Shown: piece by piece, positions 1 through 9,488 of the stretch
Numbering within the stretch: the stretch's first letter is position 1
Layout: every line of letters starts with the position of its first letter
Origin: Pirellulales bacterium
GTDB taxonomy: Bacteria > Planctomycetota > Planctomycetia > Pirellulales > Lacipirellulaceae
Reading direction: 5' to 3'
Assembly: GCA_020849945.1 (NCBI GenBank)
Contig: JADZFK010000097.1
Coordinates: forward strand, 1-64,000
DNA length: 64,000 nucleotides
Position numbers and translations under genes: made by a program
Notes under the pieces: model-generated
What the model saw: the letters and a program-made list of their open reading frames with translations, nothing else
The model's database searches: none
Told to the model about the DNA's origin: nothing

Positions 1-2
1 AC

Positions 3-116
3 GCCGCCCTCAGCCTCCTCCGCCTCGCCAACATCCAAGAAATCGCACCCACCCTCCGCGAATTCGCCTATCAACCCCGGAAACTCTTACGCTTCCTCGG
101 CATTATGAAAAACTGA
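3..116 (+). CDS. C-terminal fragment of a probable transposase (ISAs1-like), truncated by the window edge
   Basis: Open frame from the window edge translates to AALSLLRLANIQEIAPTLREFAYQPRKLLRFLGIMKN*. The stop codon overlaps GATCGGCCCTGGT, which matches a MITE end at 38058-38070. Confidence 0.45.
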   Translation, partial: AALSLLRLANIQEIAPTLREFAYQPRKLLRFLGIMKN

Positions 117-232
117 TCGGCCCTGGTTGTATCCCTGTGCGAGTTGGCACTTGTGGTGTCGGGTGGCTACAATGCGGCTTCACGGCAACAGGTTATCGAT
201 TAGGAGCACGTCGCATGGGTGCTTGCGGATGC

Positions 233-1159
233 ATGGTTATCGATACGGTTATCGACTGGTTTTGGAGATCGACACATGTGGTGTTGGCTTTGTTTGCCGT
301 TGGAGCCTTGTGCGATGATCGGGCAATTGCCGCGGAGCCGATAACGATTCCACTTTGGGAAGAAGGCGCTCCAGGCTTTCCGGCGACGAAGCCATCGGAC
401 GAACCCGTCCTCTTTGTGTCGGCACCTGCTGGCAAGCAATTGGCCGTTCCCACGGCCGTGGTTGTCCTTCCTGGCGGGGGCTATGGCCACTTGGCGATGG
501 ACCATGAAGGCCGCCAGATAGCCGATTGGTTCAACTCGTTTGGTGTCACGACCTTCGTGCTCAAGTATCGGATGAAGGCCACCGGCCACAGGCACCCCGT
601 GCCGATGCTCGATGGCCAACGGGCGATTCGGCTCGTCCGCGCTCGTGCCAAAGAGTTCCACGTTGATCCCGCGCGGATCGGCGTGATGGGGTTCTCGGCC
701 GGCGGGCATTTGGCGAGCACGCTCGGAACCCATTTTGACGAGGGTCAGCCCGAGGCCGTCGACCCGATCGACCACGCCGGTTGCCGCCCCGATTTCATGA
801 TCCTTTGCTACCCGGTCATTTCGTTCGAGGCGGAGTACGCCCACAACAACTCGGCCAAGAACTTGCTGGGCAATTCGCCAGAAAAGTCGCTGCTTGCGAA
901 CCTTTCGAATGAAACGCAAGTGACCGGCAAGACGCCTCCGACATTCCTCTTCCAAACGACAGAAGACAAAACGGTGCCGGCGGAGAACGCCGTGTCATTC
1001 TACCTGGCGTTGCGCAAGGCGGGGGTTTCGGCCGAGCTTCACGTATTTCAGCGCGGGCGGCACGGCCTGGGGCTTGCGGAAAACGAGCCTGCCACCTCGG
1101 CATGGCCCGGGCTTTGCCAACAGTGGCTCGATCAGCGTGGGCTCCTCTCACCCCCATGA
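233..1159 (+). CDS. Alpha/beta hydrolase (esterase/acetyl xylan esterase-like), probably secreted
   Basis: Motifs VVVLPGGGYG and GVMGFSAGGHLAST; C-terminal TEDKTVPAENA and GRHGLGL. Start placed at MVIDTVIDWFW, before a hydrophobic leader. Confidence 0.8.
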   Translation: MVIDTVIDWFWRSTHVVLALFAVGALCDDRAIAAEPITIPLWEEGAPGFPATKPSDEPVLFVSAPAGKQLAVPTAVVVLPGGGYGHLAMDHEGRQIADWFNSFGVTTFVLKYRMKATGHRHPVPMLDGQRAIRLVRARAKEFHVDPARIGVMGFSAGGHLASTLGTHFDEGQPEAVDPIDHAGCRPDFMILCYPVISFEAEYAHNNSAKNLLGNSPEKSLLANLSNETQVTGKTPPTFLFQTTEDKTVPAENAVSFYLALRKAGVSAELHVFQRGRHGLGLAENEPATSAWPGLCQQWLDQRGLLSPP

Positions 1160-1192
1160 TGCTCGCGCGGCGAACTAGCCCTTGCCGCACGT

Positions 1193-1531
1193 TCAACTCG
1201 TGCGGATGCGTGTGCCGTACACGACGCTATTCTGAATCTCTTGCGGAGATACATTCTTCGGAAAGTACACGCCGCTGATCTTGGCGTTGTGTAGCGAGCA
1301 GCCTTCCAGGTCGAGGTTCCGCAAGTCGAGTCCGCGGAGGTCGGCGTCGCGAAGGTAGGCATCGCGAAGAACGAGTTTGGAGACATCGACCTGGCTAAGA
1401 TCGACGGCTCGCAAGTCGGTGCCCGAGAAATCGATCGTTTCGCGGCCTTGGGTGTGTTCGACGAAATGCTTGATGTCGTACTCGCGCAATTCGCGAAATG
1501 CCGGGTCATCTAGTAGTATGGGTTTGGGCAT
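1193..1531 (-). CDS. Small pentapeptide-repeat protein
   Basis: 112 aa from MPKPILLDDPAF; repeats such as DLRAVDLSQVDVSKLVLRDAYLRDADLRGLDLRNLDLEG. Confidence 0.75.
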   Translation of the reverse strand: MPKPILLDDPAFRELREYDIKHFVEHTQGRETIDFSGTDLRAVDLSQVDVSKLVLRDAYLRDADLRGLDLRNLDLEGCSLHNAKISGVYFPKNVSPQEIQNSVVYGTRIRTS

Positions 1532-1629
1532 AAGCACGGTCTCCCTAATCAAAGGATAGCACGGGAAACACATTAGAAAACGCCCTGAAAACAGGGCTAT
1601 TTCTCGCGGCAACCTGTCGGCCGGGACGG

Positions 1630-2928
1630 TTATGCCAGTTGCGACGCACACCAGGGGCAGTGGGTCCAGAATTCGCTCAGCACCCCCCAGCCGCACTTGC
1701 CGCAGCACTCCTTGCTGCCCTCGATCTTCCACGGTGTGCGCACCTTGGTGTGGCACCACGGGCAGTATCGCATGAAGGGCATGAGCACCTTCCGCTTGCA
1801 TTGAGCGTTGCGGCACTCGCCCTCGTAACGTCGATCAGTATACGGCCGTTCGGTGGCGTCTGAGAAGCCTGGCCCATAGCACCAAGGGCAGTATTCCCAG
1901 TCGAGCTTCGTGCCGCGATTGCATCGCGGGCAGACGGCCGGAAATGCCGACTCCTCGCGCAGGACGGATCGGTCGTCGCCGCACCAGGGGCAAGCCACCA
2001 TCGTCTCCGAAACCGGTCCGCCGCACTGGCGACAACTGAATTGCGTTTCGAGCGAGCGGCCGAACTGCCGCTCGAATTGTTGCAAGCGGATGGCTTTCCA
2101 ATCGCGCTTGGTGGTCCGCTTGATTGTTTTTGGCCGCTTCGTTCGTTGGTAGAAGCGAAGCACCTTCGGCTTGGCTCGCAGGTAAGCGGTCAGCATCTGG
2201 CCGGCGTCTAGAAAGCGTTTGGTGGGCTTCAATTCCAACGCGCGCTGCAGGATCGCAATCATATCGGGGTGCACGGCGCGGCGTAGCCGCGTGTAGCCGG
2301 CCAACGGCCGGTCGAACGGCCACTCGGGAAGATGGCCGGAAAACATCTGCCACAACACCAGGCCAACCGCAAACACATCCGATCGACGCGAGGGCCTGCC
2401 CATCGCTTGCTCGGGGGCCATGTAACCCACCGTGCCCGCCCCCGAGGCCGAGATCGTGCGATGCGCGACTTTCGAGATACCGAAGTCGGTAAGTCGCAGC
2501 CGGCCATCGGGAAATAGGAGCAGGTTGTCCGGCTTCACGTCGCAGTGGATCACATGCCGCTCGTGCGCGAATGCCACCGCCCGCAACAGTTGCTCGCCAT
2601 ATTCCAGGGCCGTTCGCAACGAGAGCCTCCGCGCAAGCCGCTCCTCGAGCGATTCCTCGCCGAGCGGTAGCGCGATCACAAGGTGCCCATCGATGAAATC
2701 GGCGCTCTTGAGCGGCAAGATGTTCGGGTGGTCGAGCTTGGCGGCCAACCGAACTTCACGCGAGAAATCGTCGAGCGCTTCTTTCGTAATGAAGCCCTTG
2801 TGCGGAATCTTGAGCGCGACATGAACGCCTTCCAGCGTATCGAGCGCGCGAAAAACCGCCGCGTAGGGCCCGTTGGCCAATCGCGATTTTAGCTTGTATT
2901 TCCCGATCTTTTGGCCAGGCTTCAGCAC
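1630..2928 (-). CDS. Serine/threonine protein kinase with C-terminal CPWC zinc ribbons
   Basis: Kinase motifs HVIHCDVKPDNLLL, DFGISK and GTVGYMAPEQ, followed by several CxxC...CPWC modules. Confidence 0.9.
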   Translation of the reverse strand: MLKPGQKIGKYKLKSRLANGPYAAVFRALDTLEGVHVALKIPHKGFITKEALDDFSREVRLAAKLDHPNILPLKSADFIDGHLVIALPLGEESLEERLARRLSLRTALEYGEQLLRAVAFAHERHVIHCDVKPDNLLLFPDGRLRLTDFGISKVAHRTISASGAGTVGYMAPEQAMGRPSRRSDVFAVGLVLWQMFSGHLPEWPFDRPLAGYTRLRRAVHPDMIAILQRALELKPTKRFLDAGQMLTAYLRAKPKVLRFYQRTKRPKTIKRTTKRDWKAIRLQQFERQFGRSLETQFSCRQCGGPVSETMVACPWCGDDRSVLREESAFPAVCPRCNRGTKLDWEYCPWCYGPGFSDATERPYTDRRYEGECRNAQCKRKVLMPFMRYCPWCHTKVRTPWKIEGSKECCGKCGWGVLSEFWTHCPWCASQLA

Positions 2929-3060
2929 GACAGGCTCAAGAACAGCAGGGGGTCCACCTTCCGCGGAGACTCACCCTCTACTGTACCTTACGAACGCCAG
3001 CTACGGGAGCGACCTTGGAAAAAGTCCACGGCCGTTCCGTATTTCACTTTGGGGCGAGAA

Positions 3061-3146
3061 GTAGGTGCCGCGAGCTGAGCGGCACAATTCGAGAACGTGG
3101 ATACAGAGTCGGTCATTCCGTGTCCCCCTCGGCTCGCGGGACCTAC
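3061..3146. repeat. Imperfect inverted repeat (26-bp arms, 34-nt spacer)
   Basis: GTAGGTGCCGCGAGCTGAGCGGCACA versus the reverse complement of TGTCCCCCTCGGCTCGCGGGACCTAC; about 22 of 26 positions pair. Confidence 0.75.
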
Positions 3147-3311
3147 CTGCTCGTCTACCCAGGCTAAATAATGGCTCGGTCCGGAGAAAGAAGTCGTTGC
3201 CCGGCGGTTGCCGCGTTGGCCGGAGCGGTCATTCGCTGGTGTACTCGCCCTCGTTCGTCCGGCCGGCTTGGCAGTGTGCCCGATCCAGAATGCCTTGCAA
3301 CGGCAAGGGCT

Positions 3312-3611
3312 TCAATCCCGAGTGCTGCTGATCCCCACCGGGCTGGCCACGTCGATTCGGTTGTCGATGCGGCACACGCCGGGAACCTGGCGGAGCGATT
3401 CTTGCACTAGCTGTTTCAGGTAGAAAGTGGGCAGCTTTCCCGTAACGAACAGGGTGCGGCCATCATGGTCAATCGCCACATCATCGACACGCCCACGAAA
3501 ATGGGGGTGTTTCGCCAAGTGCCCGCGCGCCATTTGGCTGAGATCGTTTTCGCCCTGCTTCAGAGCGGTGGCAGGGTAAGTCTCTGCAAGTACAGACGAT
3601 TGCATCTTCAA
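3312..3611 (-). CDS. BON-domain-like small protein
   Basis: GRVDDVAIDHDGRTLFVTGKLPTFYLKQLVQESLRQVPGVCRIDNRIDV resembles a BON domain. Confidence 0.6.
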   Translation of the reverse strand: MKMQSSVLAETYPATALKQGENDLSQMARGHLAKHPHFRGRVDDVAIDHDGRTLFVTGKLPTFYLKQLVQESLRQVPGVCRIDNRIDVASPVGISSTRD

Positions 3612-4005
3612 TGGCTCCCGATCCTATCCGTTGAATGGAATGCTTATCCGCTTGGGCGGGCAATGCTACGCGAGAAGAGCGATTGCATCAACCGATACTT
3701 CGTGCCAAACGCCGCCCCCTTGAAGGCGTCGGGCACACCGGGTGATAGCACGCAAGCTGCTAGATTCCACCATATCGACAAGCCGGCAAGCGAACCGCAC
3801 TCATGGCGGCCCCGCCGAGCGGTCTGCAACGACCGCAGCCTGTATATCGGCATTCGGAACAGCCGACTCTAGCCTAGCCCGACAAGAGATGGGAGATTAG
3901 AGCCTTGCCCGGCGGCTCCGCCCACAAAAACACCGGGGCATTCACTGTGCAGTTAGTTATCAATAGGTCGATTCAACCGAAGAGCGAACTCAAGCAAGCA
4001 CCACA

Positions 4006-5379
4006 ATGGCTGAAACGTCACCACGAAAAACCTACGACCCACTGCCAGATGCCATCGCTGCCAGCGATCGGCAAGCAATCGCCGATTTTCTGAGCGAGGC
4101 CGAGCCCTCGGAGGCCGTTCATGCGTTCGCCTCGCTCTCGGAAACCGAGCGCTCGAAGCTCTTGGAATCGGTGTCGTTCGAAGACTTGGCCAGTTTCATG
4201 GGCGATCTTCACGACGCTCATGCAGCCCAGTTTATCGAAGGATTGCCTGCCGAGCAGGCCGCCGCCATTGTCGGCGGCATGCCGAGCGCATCGCAGGCAG
4301 ACGTAATATCGCGGCTGCCCGAGAGCGAAGCAGAAGCCATTCTGAAAGCGATGCCCGCGGGGGATGCCCACCATGCTCGCCGACTCCTCGCCTACCCGCA
4401 CGATACGGCGGGTGGATTGATGATCACCGAATTCCTGTCTTACGGCGATACCCTTACCGTGGGCGACGTGCTGGACGACCTGCGAGCCAATGCCGAACAT
4501 TACCGTAAGTTCGAGGTGCAATACGCCTACGTCGTCTCGAATGGCGGCCAATTGGTCGGTGTGCTCCAGCTTCGCGATCTGCTCTTGTCGTCGCCAGCCG
4601 AACGCGTTTCGGCCGTCATGATCCACGAACCGCTTAAGGTCCGCGATACGGCCGGGCTGGAGGAACTCGAACGTTTTTTCGACCACTACGCCTTGCTCGG
4701 CGTGCCGGCCGTGGATGCCCAGGGCGTGCTCGTCGGGGTCGTCCGCGGCGTCGATGTCGAAGAGGCCGCCGAAGAGCGCTCGCAACGCAGTTTCCTCAAG
4801 TTCATGGGCATCGTGGGTGGCGAAGAACTTCGCACCATGCCGCTGAAAGCGCGAACTTTGCGCCGTTTGAGTTGGCTGACGGTCAACATCTTGCTCAACA
4901 TGATGGCGGCCAGCGTGATCGCCTACCACCAGGATACCCTCTCGGCCGTCATCGCCCTGGCCGTCTTTCTGCCAATTATCTCCGACATGAGCGGTTGCTC
5001 GGGCAATCAGGCGGTTGCCGTAAGCATGCGCGAACTGGCGCTGGGGGTGGTGCGCCCACGCGAGCTCTGGCGCGTGTTGCGTAAGGAGGCTGCCGTGGGA
5101 ATCGTCAACGGAATCGTTTTGGGGGTCCTGCTGGGGTTGGTCGGCTGGCTGTGGAAGGGCAACGTTATGCTGGGGGTGGTCGTTGCCAGCGCCCTGGCGA
5201 TCAATACCTTGGTGGCCGTGTGCTTCGGCGGCACAATTCCACTCGCCTTGCGAGCCTTGGGCCAAGACCCTGCATTGGCCTCCGGTCCGATCCTCACCAC
5301 AATCACCGATATGACCGGCTTCCTGCTCGTCCTCTCCATCGCCAATGCCGTGCTGCCTTGGCTAACCTTGAACTCCTGA
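4006..5379 (+). CDS. mgtE: Magnesium transporter MgtE family
   Basis: MgtE N-domain repeats, CBS region (AYVVSNGGQLVGVLQLRDLL), C-terminal membrane domain with MSGCSGNQAVAVSMREL. Confidence 0.92.
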   Translation: MAETSPRKTYDPLPDAIAASDRQAIADFLSEAEPSEAVHAFASLSETERSKLLESVSFEDLASFMGDLHDAHAAQFIEGLPAEQAAAIVGGMPSASQADVISRLPESEAEAILKAMPAGDAHHARRLLAYPHDTAGGLMITEFLSYGDTLTVGDVLDDLRANAEHYRKFEVQYAYVVSNGGQLVGVLQLRDLLLSSPAERVSAVMIHEPLKVRDTAGLEELERFFDHYALLGVPAVDAQGVLVGVVRGVDVEEAAEERSQRSFLKFMGIVGGEELRTMPLKARTLRRLSWLTVNILLNMMAASVIAYHQDTLSAVIALAVFLPIISDMSGCSGNQAVAVSMRELALGVVRPRELWRVLRKEAAVGIVNGIVLGVLLGLVGWLWKGNVMLGVVVASALAINTLVAVCFGGTIPLALRALGQDPALASGPILTTITDMTGFLLVLSIANAVLPWLTLNS

Positions 5380-5389
5380 CTTCGACATT

Positions 5390-5500
5390 TGCACATTATT
5401 TGGAACCACGAAAGGCATGAAAGGCACCAAAACCCCGTCCCGTAAGTTGAATTTCCGCCATCCCAGGTTGATGGCTTGGTCGTCGAAACCCACGGCTCTA
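5390..5500. repeat. Dispersed intergenic repeat, copy 1 (paired with 22930-23036)
   Basis: Gapped alignment by eye: GCACATT..TTTGGAAC.ACGAA...GTAAG..G.ATTCCG.CA.CCC.GGT.GATGGC.TGGTCG..GAACCC. Confidence 0.65.
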
Positions 5501-5604
5501 GATGGAGAAACTCAAATCAACTTACGTTCGTGCGATTTTGTGCTTTTCGTGGTTCCCCCGAAAAGTGCAACAAAGTCGAACCTACTCGGAAACGCAGCCA
5601 TTCC

Positions 5605-6042
5605 TTACGGAACGTCGTAATTCCACACGACATCGGCGTTGGGAAATTCGTGGGAAAGCCGAACTGTCGGAAATAGTTCCTTGCCATCCGGAAGGTCCTC
5701 GCCGTTCGCTTTCGTTGGTATGCCATCCAGGCCAACAATTTCCACCAGGTAGTGTCCGCCGAGGACTCCTTTCTTGGCTTCGGCCGAGAACTTGCCCTGA
5801 ACGATGGGGGCACCACCGCCGGGGCCGCTCTGGCCTTTGGCCGTATCGGGGCTAAAGCGGATGAAGCCCTTGGGGACCGGATTGCCGCGATGTGTAATCG
5901 TGCCGCTGACAGAATGGCGGCCAAGTGGATCACGCGAACCACAACCGCCGACCGATATCATCGCGACCAATACAGGCAGGGCGAGTAGCATGCAGACTGC
6001 GAAGTTTGTGCCGCTCGTTCGAGCCATCAGCCGGTGTATCAC
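5605..6042 (-). CDS. Small lipoprotein-like exported protein
   Basis: Lipobox-like VGGCGSRD and the planctomycete-type [23 protein letters not shown] region. Overlaps the upstream gene stop by 4 bp (ATGA). Confidence 0.65.
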   Translation of the reverse strand: MIHRLMARTSGTNFAVCMLLALPVLVAMISVGGCGSRDPLGRHSVSGTITHRGNPVPKGFIRFSPDTAKGQSGPGGGAPIVQGKFSAEAKKGVLGGHYLVEIVGLDGIPTKANGEDLPDGKELFPTVRLSHEFPNADVVWNYDVP

Positions 6043-7034
6043 TCCACATTCCCTCCGGTGGGCAGGCCGTCTTCGCGTTGTGCCAACTGCTGGTAGGCGG
6101 CAAGGTCCATGGTTTCAGAAATAAAATGCCCCGAGGCGTCGGACATCATCGCATGGCAGCCCCCCGGGTGATGCGAACTAAACCCGCGCATCGAGTGAAC
6201 GCCGGTATCGTCATAAAGATTGATCGGGTCCAACGCGCCGACAAGGCAGGAAGAAAAAGCACAGGAATCTTGCTTGGCACTCGCAGCCCACGGATTCCAC
6301 GTATAGCGGCTCTCACCAACCATGAACACTTTGGAAGAACCGTCTTGAATATCCGAAAAACGAGTATTGGAACCCGAGTACATGACCCCGTTATGGAACC
6401 ACGTGCGTATGAGCGGCGGGCAACTAGTGTTGAGGCACTGCTTCGAGGTTTCATTGGAAGCCCCGCCACCCTGAACGCCCAAGTAACTTAAACCGATCGG
6501 GCTTTCGACTAGCTCACGGTGAGACGGGCATGAATACACCTTGAGAGGAACCAGATACTGCGAATTGATCCCTTCAATGCGAGTACTGATTTCCATGAAG
6601 TTTGCGTTCATGTCGAACAGTTCAAATTGGCTCCCTTCCTCAAGGAACTGTAAAATGAGTACGCTCCAAGGCGCGCCTTGGCCACTTCGACCACTACTTA
6701 CATGTAGGTTGCACCAGTTGCTTGGCGGATGCTTACCAGGAGGCTTGTTCGATACAAACCCCGCCGGAAGGTACTTATGCGAAGACTCGTAGTTATGCAT
6801 GGCAACGCCGATTTGCTTGAGGTTGTTCAAGCACGACGACCGCCTCGCCGCTTCGCGCGCCGCTTGGATCGCGGGCAACAAAAGCGCCACCAAAATACCG
6901 ATGATCGCAATCACGACCAACAGTTCCACAAGGGTGAAACCATGTCGGCCAGTAGGTCCGCCGAGCCGAGGCGGACGAGAATGACGAATTCCCGAATGAC
7001 GAATGTCGAATGACGGAATTCGGTCATTCGTCAT
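6039..7034 (-). CDS. DUF1559 domain protein with type II pseudopilin N-terminus
   Basis: [52 protein letters not shown]. Confidence 0.9.
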   Translation of the reverse strand: MTNDRIPSFDIRHSGIRHSRPPRLGGPTGRHGFTLVELLVVIAIIGILVALLLPAIQAAREAARRSSCLNNLKQIGVAMHNYESSHKYLPAGFVSNKPPGKHPPSNWCNLHVSSGRSGQGAPWSVLILQFLEEGSQFELFDMNANFMEISTRIEGINSQYLVPLKVYSCPSHRELVESPIGLSYLGVQGGGASNETSKQCLNTSCPPLIRTWFHNGVMYSGSNTRFSDIQDGSSKVFMVGESRYTWNPWAASAKQDSCAFSSCLVGALDPINLYDDTGVHSMRGFSSHHPGGCHAMMSDASGHFISETMDLAAYQQLAQREDGLPTGGNVE

Positions 7035-7052
7035 TCGTGCTTTGTCATTCCG
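6978..7052. repeat. GAATGACGAA-type iterated and inverted repeat spanning the DUF1559 gene start
   Basis: gaatgacgaattcccgaatgacgaatgtcgaatgacggaattcggtcattcgtcattcgtgctttgtcattc. Confidence 0.75.
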
Positions 7053-7817
7053 CAGGGCTCCCTCCTCGCCAATTCCACCTCGGCAATCAATACCATGTGG
7101 CCGCGCCTCTCCGAGACGCGAATACGCGTTTTCTCCACGGCGAATCTTCGATCGGAGAGACTCGACCACATCGCTCTTGCCAATCGGCAACCCTGCATGG
7201 TACGGAGAGAACATCACCTTGTTCCTCACAACGATCCGAGAAAGATACAGAGAACCCAACTTGAAACAACAGTGAACCCCATGCACTTTCAAACCCTTGC
7301 AGCAAGGGTTCGACCCAACACATCTGCTTCACCACGTCCAGGTTGTGTCGAGTCGAACCCGAAGTTGGCGTGCCGCCAAGGCACTAAGAAAATGCGATAG
7401 CTGTTCGAACCACAACACCAGCGTTGCACCGGGTGCCCCTTCTGACGCTCCCAGCAAAGCCGATGTGTGGCTGATAGTCACTCTACTGATAACGCAAATC
7501 CACGTCACGGAAGATATTCGGCATTTCCCTAAACATTTTCGTCATCCAGAGTCTCTCCGAACCCTCCCTCTCCAAAAACTAACACTCGGCCCTGCCCGTG
7601 CCTGCATGGTTGAACCAGCTTGGGGAGATCGATACAGCCCAGGCAACGTCGAATTCCGTTTACTCGGTTCCCGGGCGGTTCAATGTCAGGTAAATTGTGG
7701 CAACTTGACTTGCTCGCTTCGCTCTGGCGACGAGTTGTCTCCTCCCCCACGTGCCGTGGTCGGCGTGGTTACGCCATTGCGTGGGGCCCTCTCCGGTACT
7801 TGTTATTATTACTCGAT

Positions 7818-8720
7818 ATGCTTAGCTTCATCGACCAACTGGCGGCCGCTCTGCGGCGACTCGGGAACCCCGTCTGTGTCGGGCTGGACCCGCGCGCGGC
7901 CAACTTACCACCCGGGTTCATGCCTGCCGGTTCGCCTTCTCGTGAAGCGGTTGCCCTGTCGTTCGCCAAGTTCTGTAACGAGGTGACCGACGTGGTCGCC
8001 CCGCTCGTTCCCGTCGTTAAAGTTCAGGCTGCTTTCTTCGAGGAGCTAGGGCCAACCGGCATGGCGGCAATGGCCCGCGTGATCGATTACGCCCAGTCGC
8101 GGGGCTTGCTCGTGATTGTCGATGCGAAACGAAACGACATCGGCAGCACGGCCGAGGCCTACGCTCGCGGCTTCCTAGGACGCTCCCAAAGCGCCTGGCA
8201 CGCCGACGCACTCACCGTCAGCCCCTACCTGGGCGACGATAGCCTCCAACCCTTCGTCGATGTGGCTCGCGAGCGGTCGGCGGGTGTCTTCGTATTGGTG
8301 AAAACCTCGAACCCTGGTGGGCGGTTCTTGCAAGATTTGTCGTGCGACGGTCGCCCAATGTACTCCCACGTGGCCGACCATGTGGAAGCACTCGCCGCCG
8401 CGACGATCGGCAGCAACGGCTATGGCGCGATCGGGGCCGTCGTCGGCGCAACCTACCCAGGCCAACTTGCCGAACTACGCCATGCCATGCCTCACACATG
8501 GTTTCTAGTACCCGGGTTCGGCAGCCAAGGAGGAACGGCAGCCGACGTTGCCCCCGCTTTCGACCCTGCGGGCCTGGGGGCGGTCGTCAATAACTCTCGC
8601 GGAATCATCTTCGCCTACGAACGGCCAGAACATGCTGCCCATGCGGCCGCCGGCAACTGGCAGGCGGCCGTCGAAGCCGCCACGCGCGATATGATCGAAT
8701 CGCTGCAATTTGGCCAATGA
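7818..8720 (+). CDS. pyrF: Orotidine 5'-phosphate decarboxylase
   Basis: VGLDPR, VIVDAKRNDIGSTAEAYA and VPGFGSQGGTAADV motifs. Confidence 0.93.
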   Translation: MLSFIDQLAAALRRLGNPVCVGLDPRAANLPPGFMPAGSPSREAVALSFAKFCNEVTDVVAPLVPVVKVQAAFFEELGPTGMAAMARVIDYAQSRGLLVIVDAKRNDIGSTAEAYARGFLGRSQSAWHADALTVSPYLGDDSLQPFVDVARERSAGVFVLVKTSNPGGRFLQDLSCDGRPMYSHVADHVEALAAATIGSNGYGAIGAVVGATYPGQLAELRHAMPHTWFLVPGFGSQGGTAADVAPAFDPAGLGAVVNNSRGIIFAYERPEHAAHAAAGNWQAAVEAATRDMIESLQFGQ

Positions 8721-9109
8721 CTCGCCCACACCGCCAAGGGCTGCCGCCGCTTGTGCACGATAACTTCTTGAATCTTGGGTCGAGGGCCAGAGCGGATGTT
8801 GTGTTTAGGTTAGGTGTTTAGCCGCGACGCGGAGCGGAACGCGGGCAGTGGGGTAGTGGGGTAGTGGGGTAGTGGAGCCGTTGCGATGGCTTCTGGCCCT
8901 CGCCCCTCGTCCCTCGCCCCTTCAAGTGGCCAAGAATTTTTGTGGAATCTGGTACCGCATTCTGCTAGGATGCCCACGGTTGATTTGCAGGTTGATTTGT
9001 GGGAGGGGGCTCTGACCCCGATGAACCGTCGCGCATCGTACCTTGTTCGATGTCCGCGCGAAATCGGCGTCACAGACGCCTCCCATATTGCCCCCCCTAC
9101 GTCCCATTT

Positions 9110-9134
9110 AGCCCCCGGTCACTGACCGGGGGCT
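9110..9134. repeat. Perfect 12-bp stem hairpin
   Basis: AGCCCCCGGTCA-C-TGACCGGGGGCT. Confidence 0.7.
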
Positions 9135-9488
9135 GTACGGAGCACCCGCCCAACGACCATCATCCGCCCCCCCGCGCAAAAAGGTGCGCGGGCACGAGCA
9201 AAAGCGTCGATTAATGCCACGCCCCCACCCCAGCAAACACTTGGAATTCCGGCGAAAATGCACAATACCCGTCGCAATAATCGCCGATTTTTGCATCCAA
9301 AAACACGTTTCCACACCCGTTGCAATAGTTGCAATACTCCCGGCCTGCCTTCGAGCCTATCCCAACTACCATCGCGGGCTGGCTCATTTTTCAAAGTCTT
9401 CCGAGCATCATGTGCCTGATCCCCTCTCGGTGAACCGTTCTGGGAAAGGCCCAAAACAGTGACTCCCCTTTTTCCCTTCGAGGTAACC

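Noticed and set aside
3065-3423. Short plus-strand ORFs (60-90 aa) upstream of the BON gene
   Set aside because: No family resemblance, overlap an inverted repeat element and each other in different frames.
3880-4005. Mg2+-responsive riboswitch upstream of mgtE
   Set aside because: No recognisable M-box or ykkC-type consensus by eye; an Infernal/Rfam scan would be needed to claim it.
4018-5265. 415-aa ORF antisense to mgtE
   Set aside because: His/Asp/Gln-rich composition typical of a shadow frame in GC-rich DNA; the plus strand has clear MgtE motifs.
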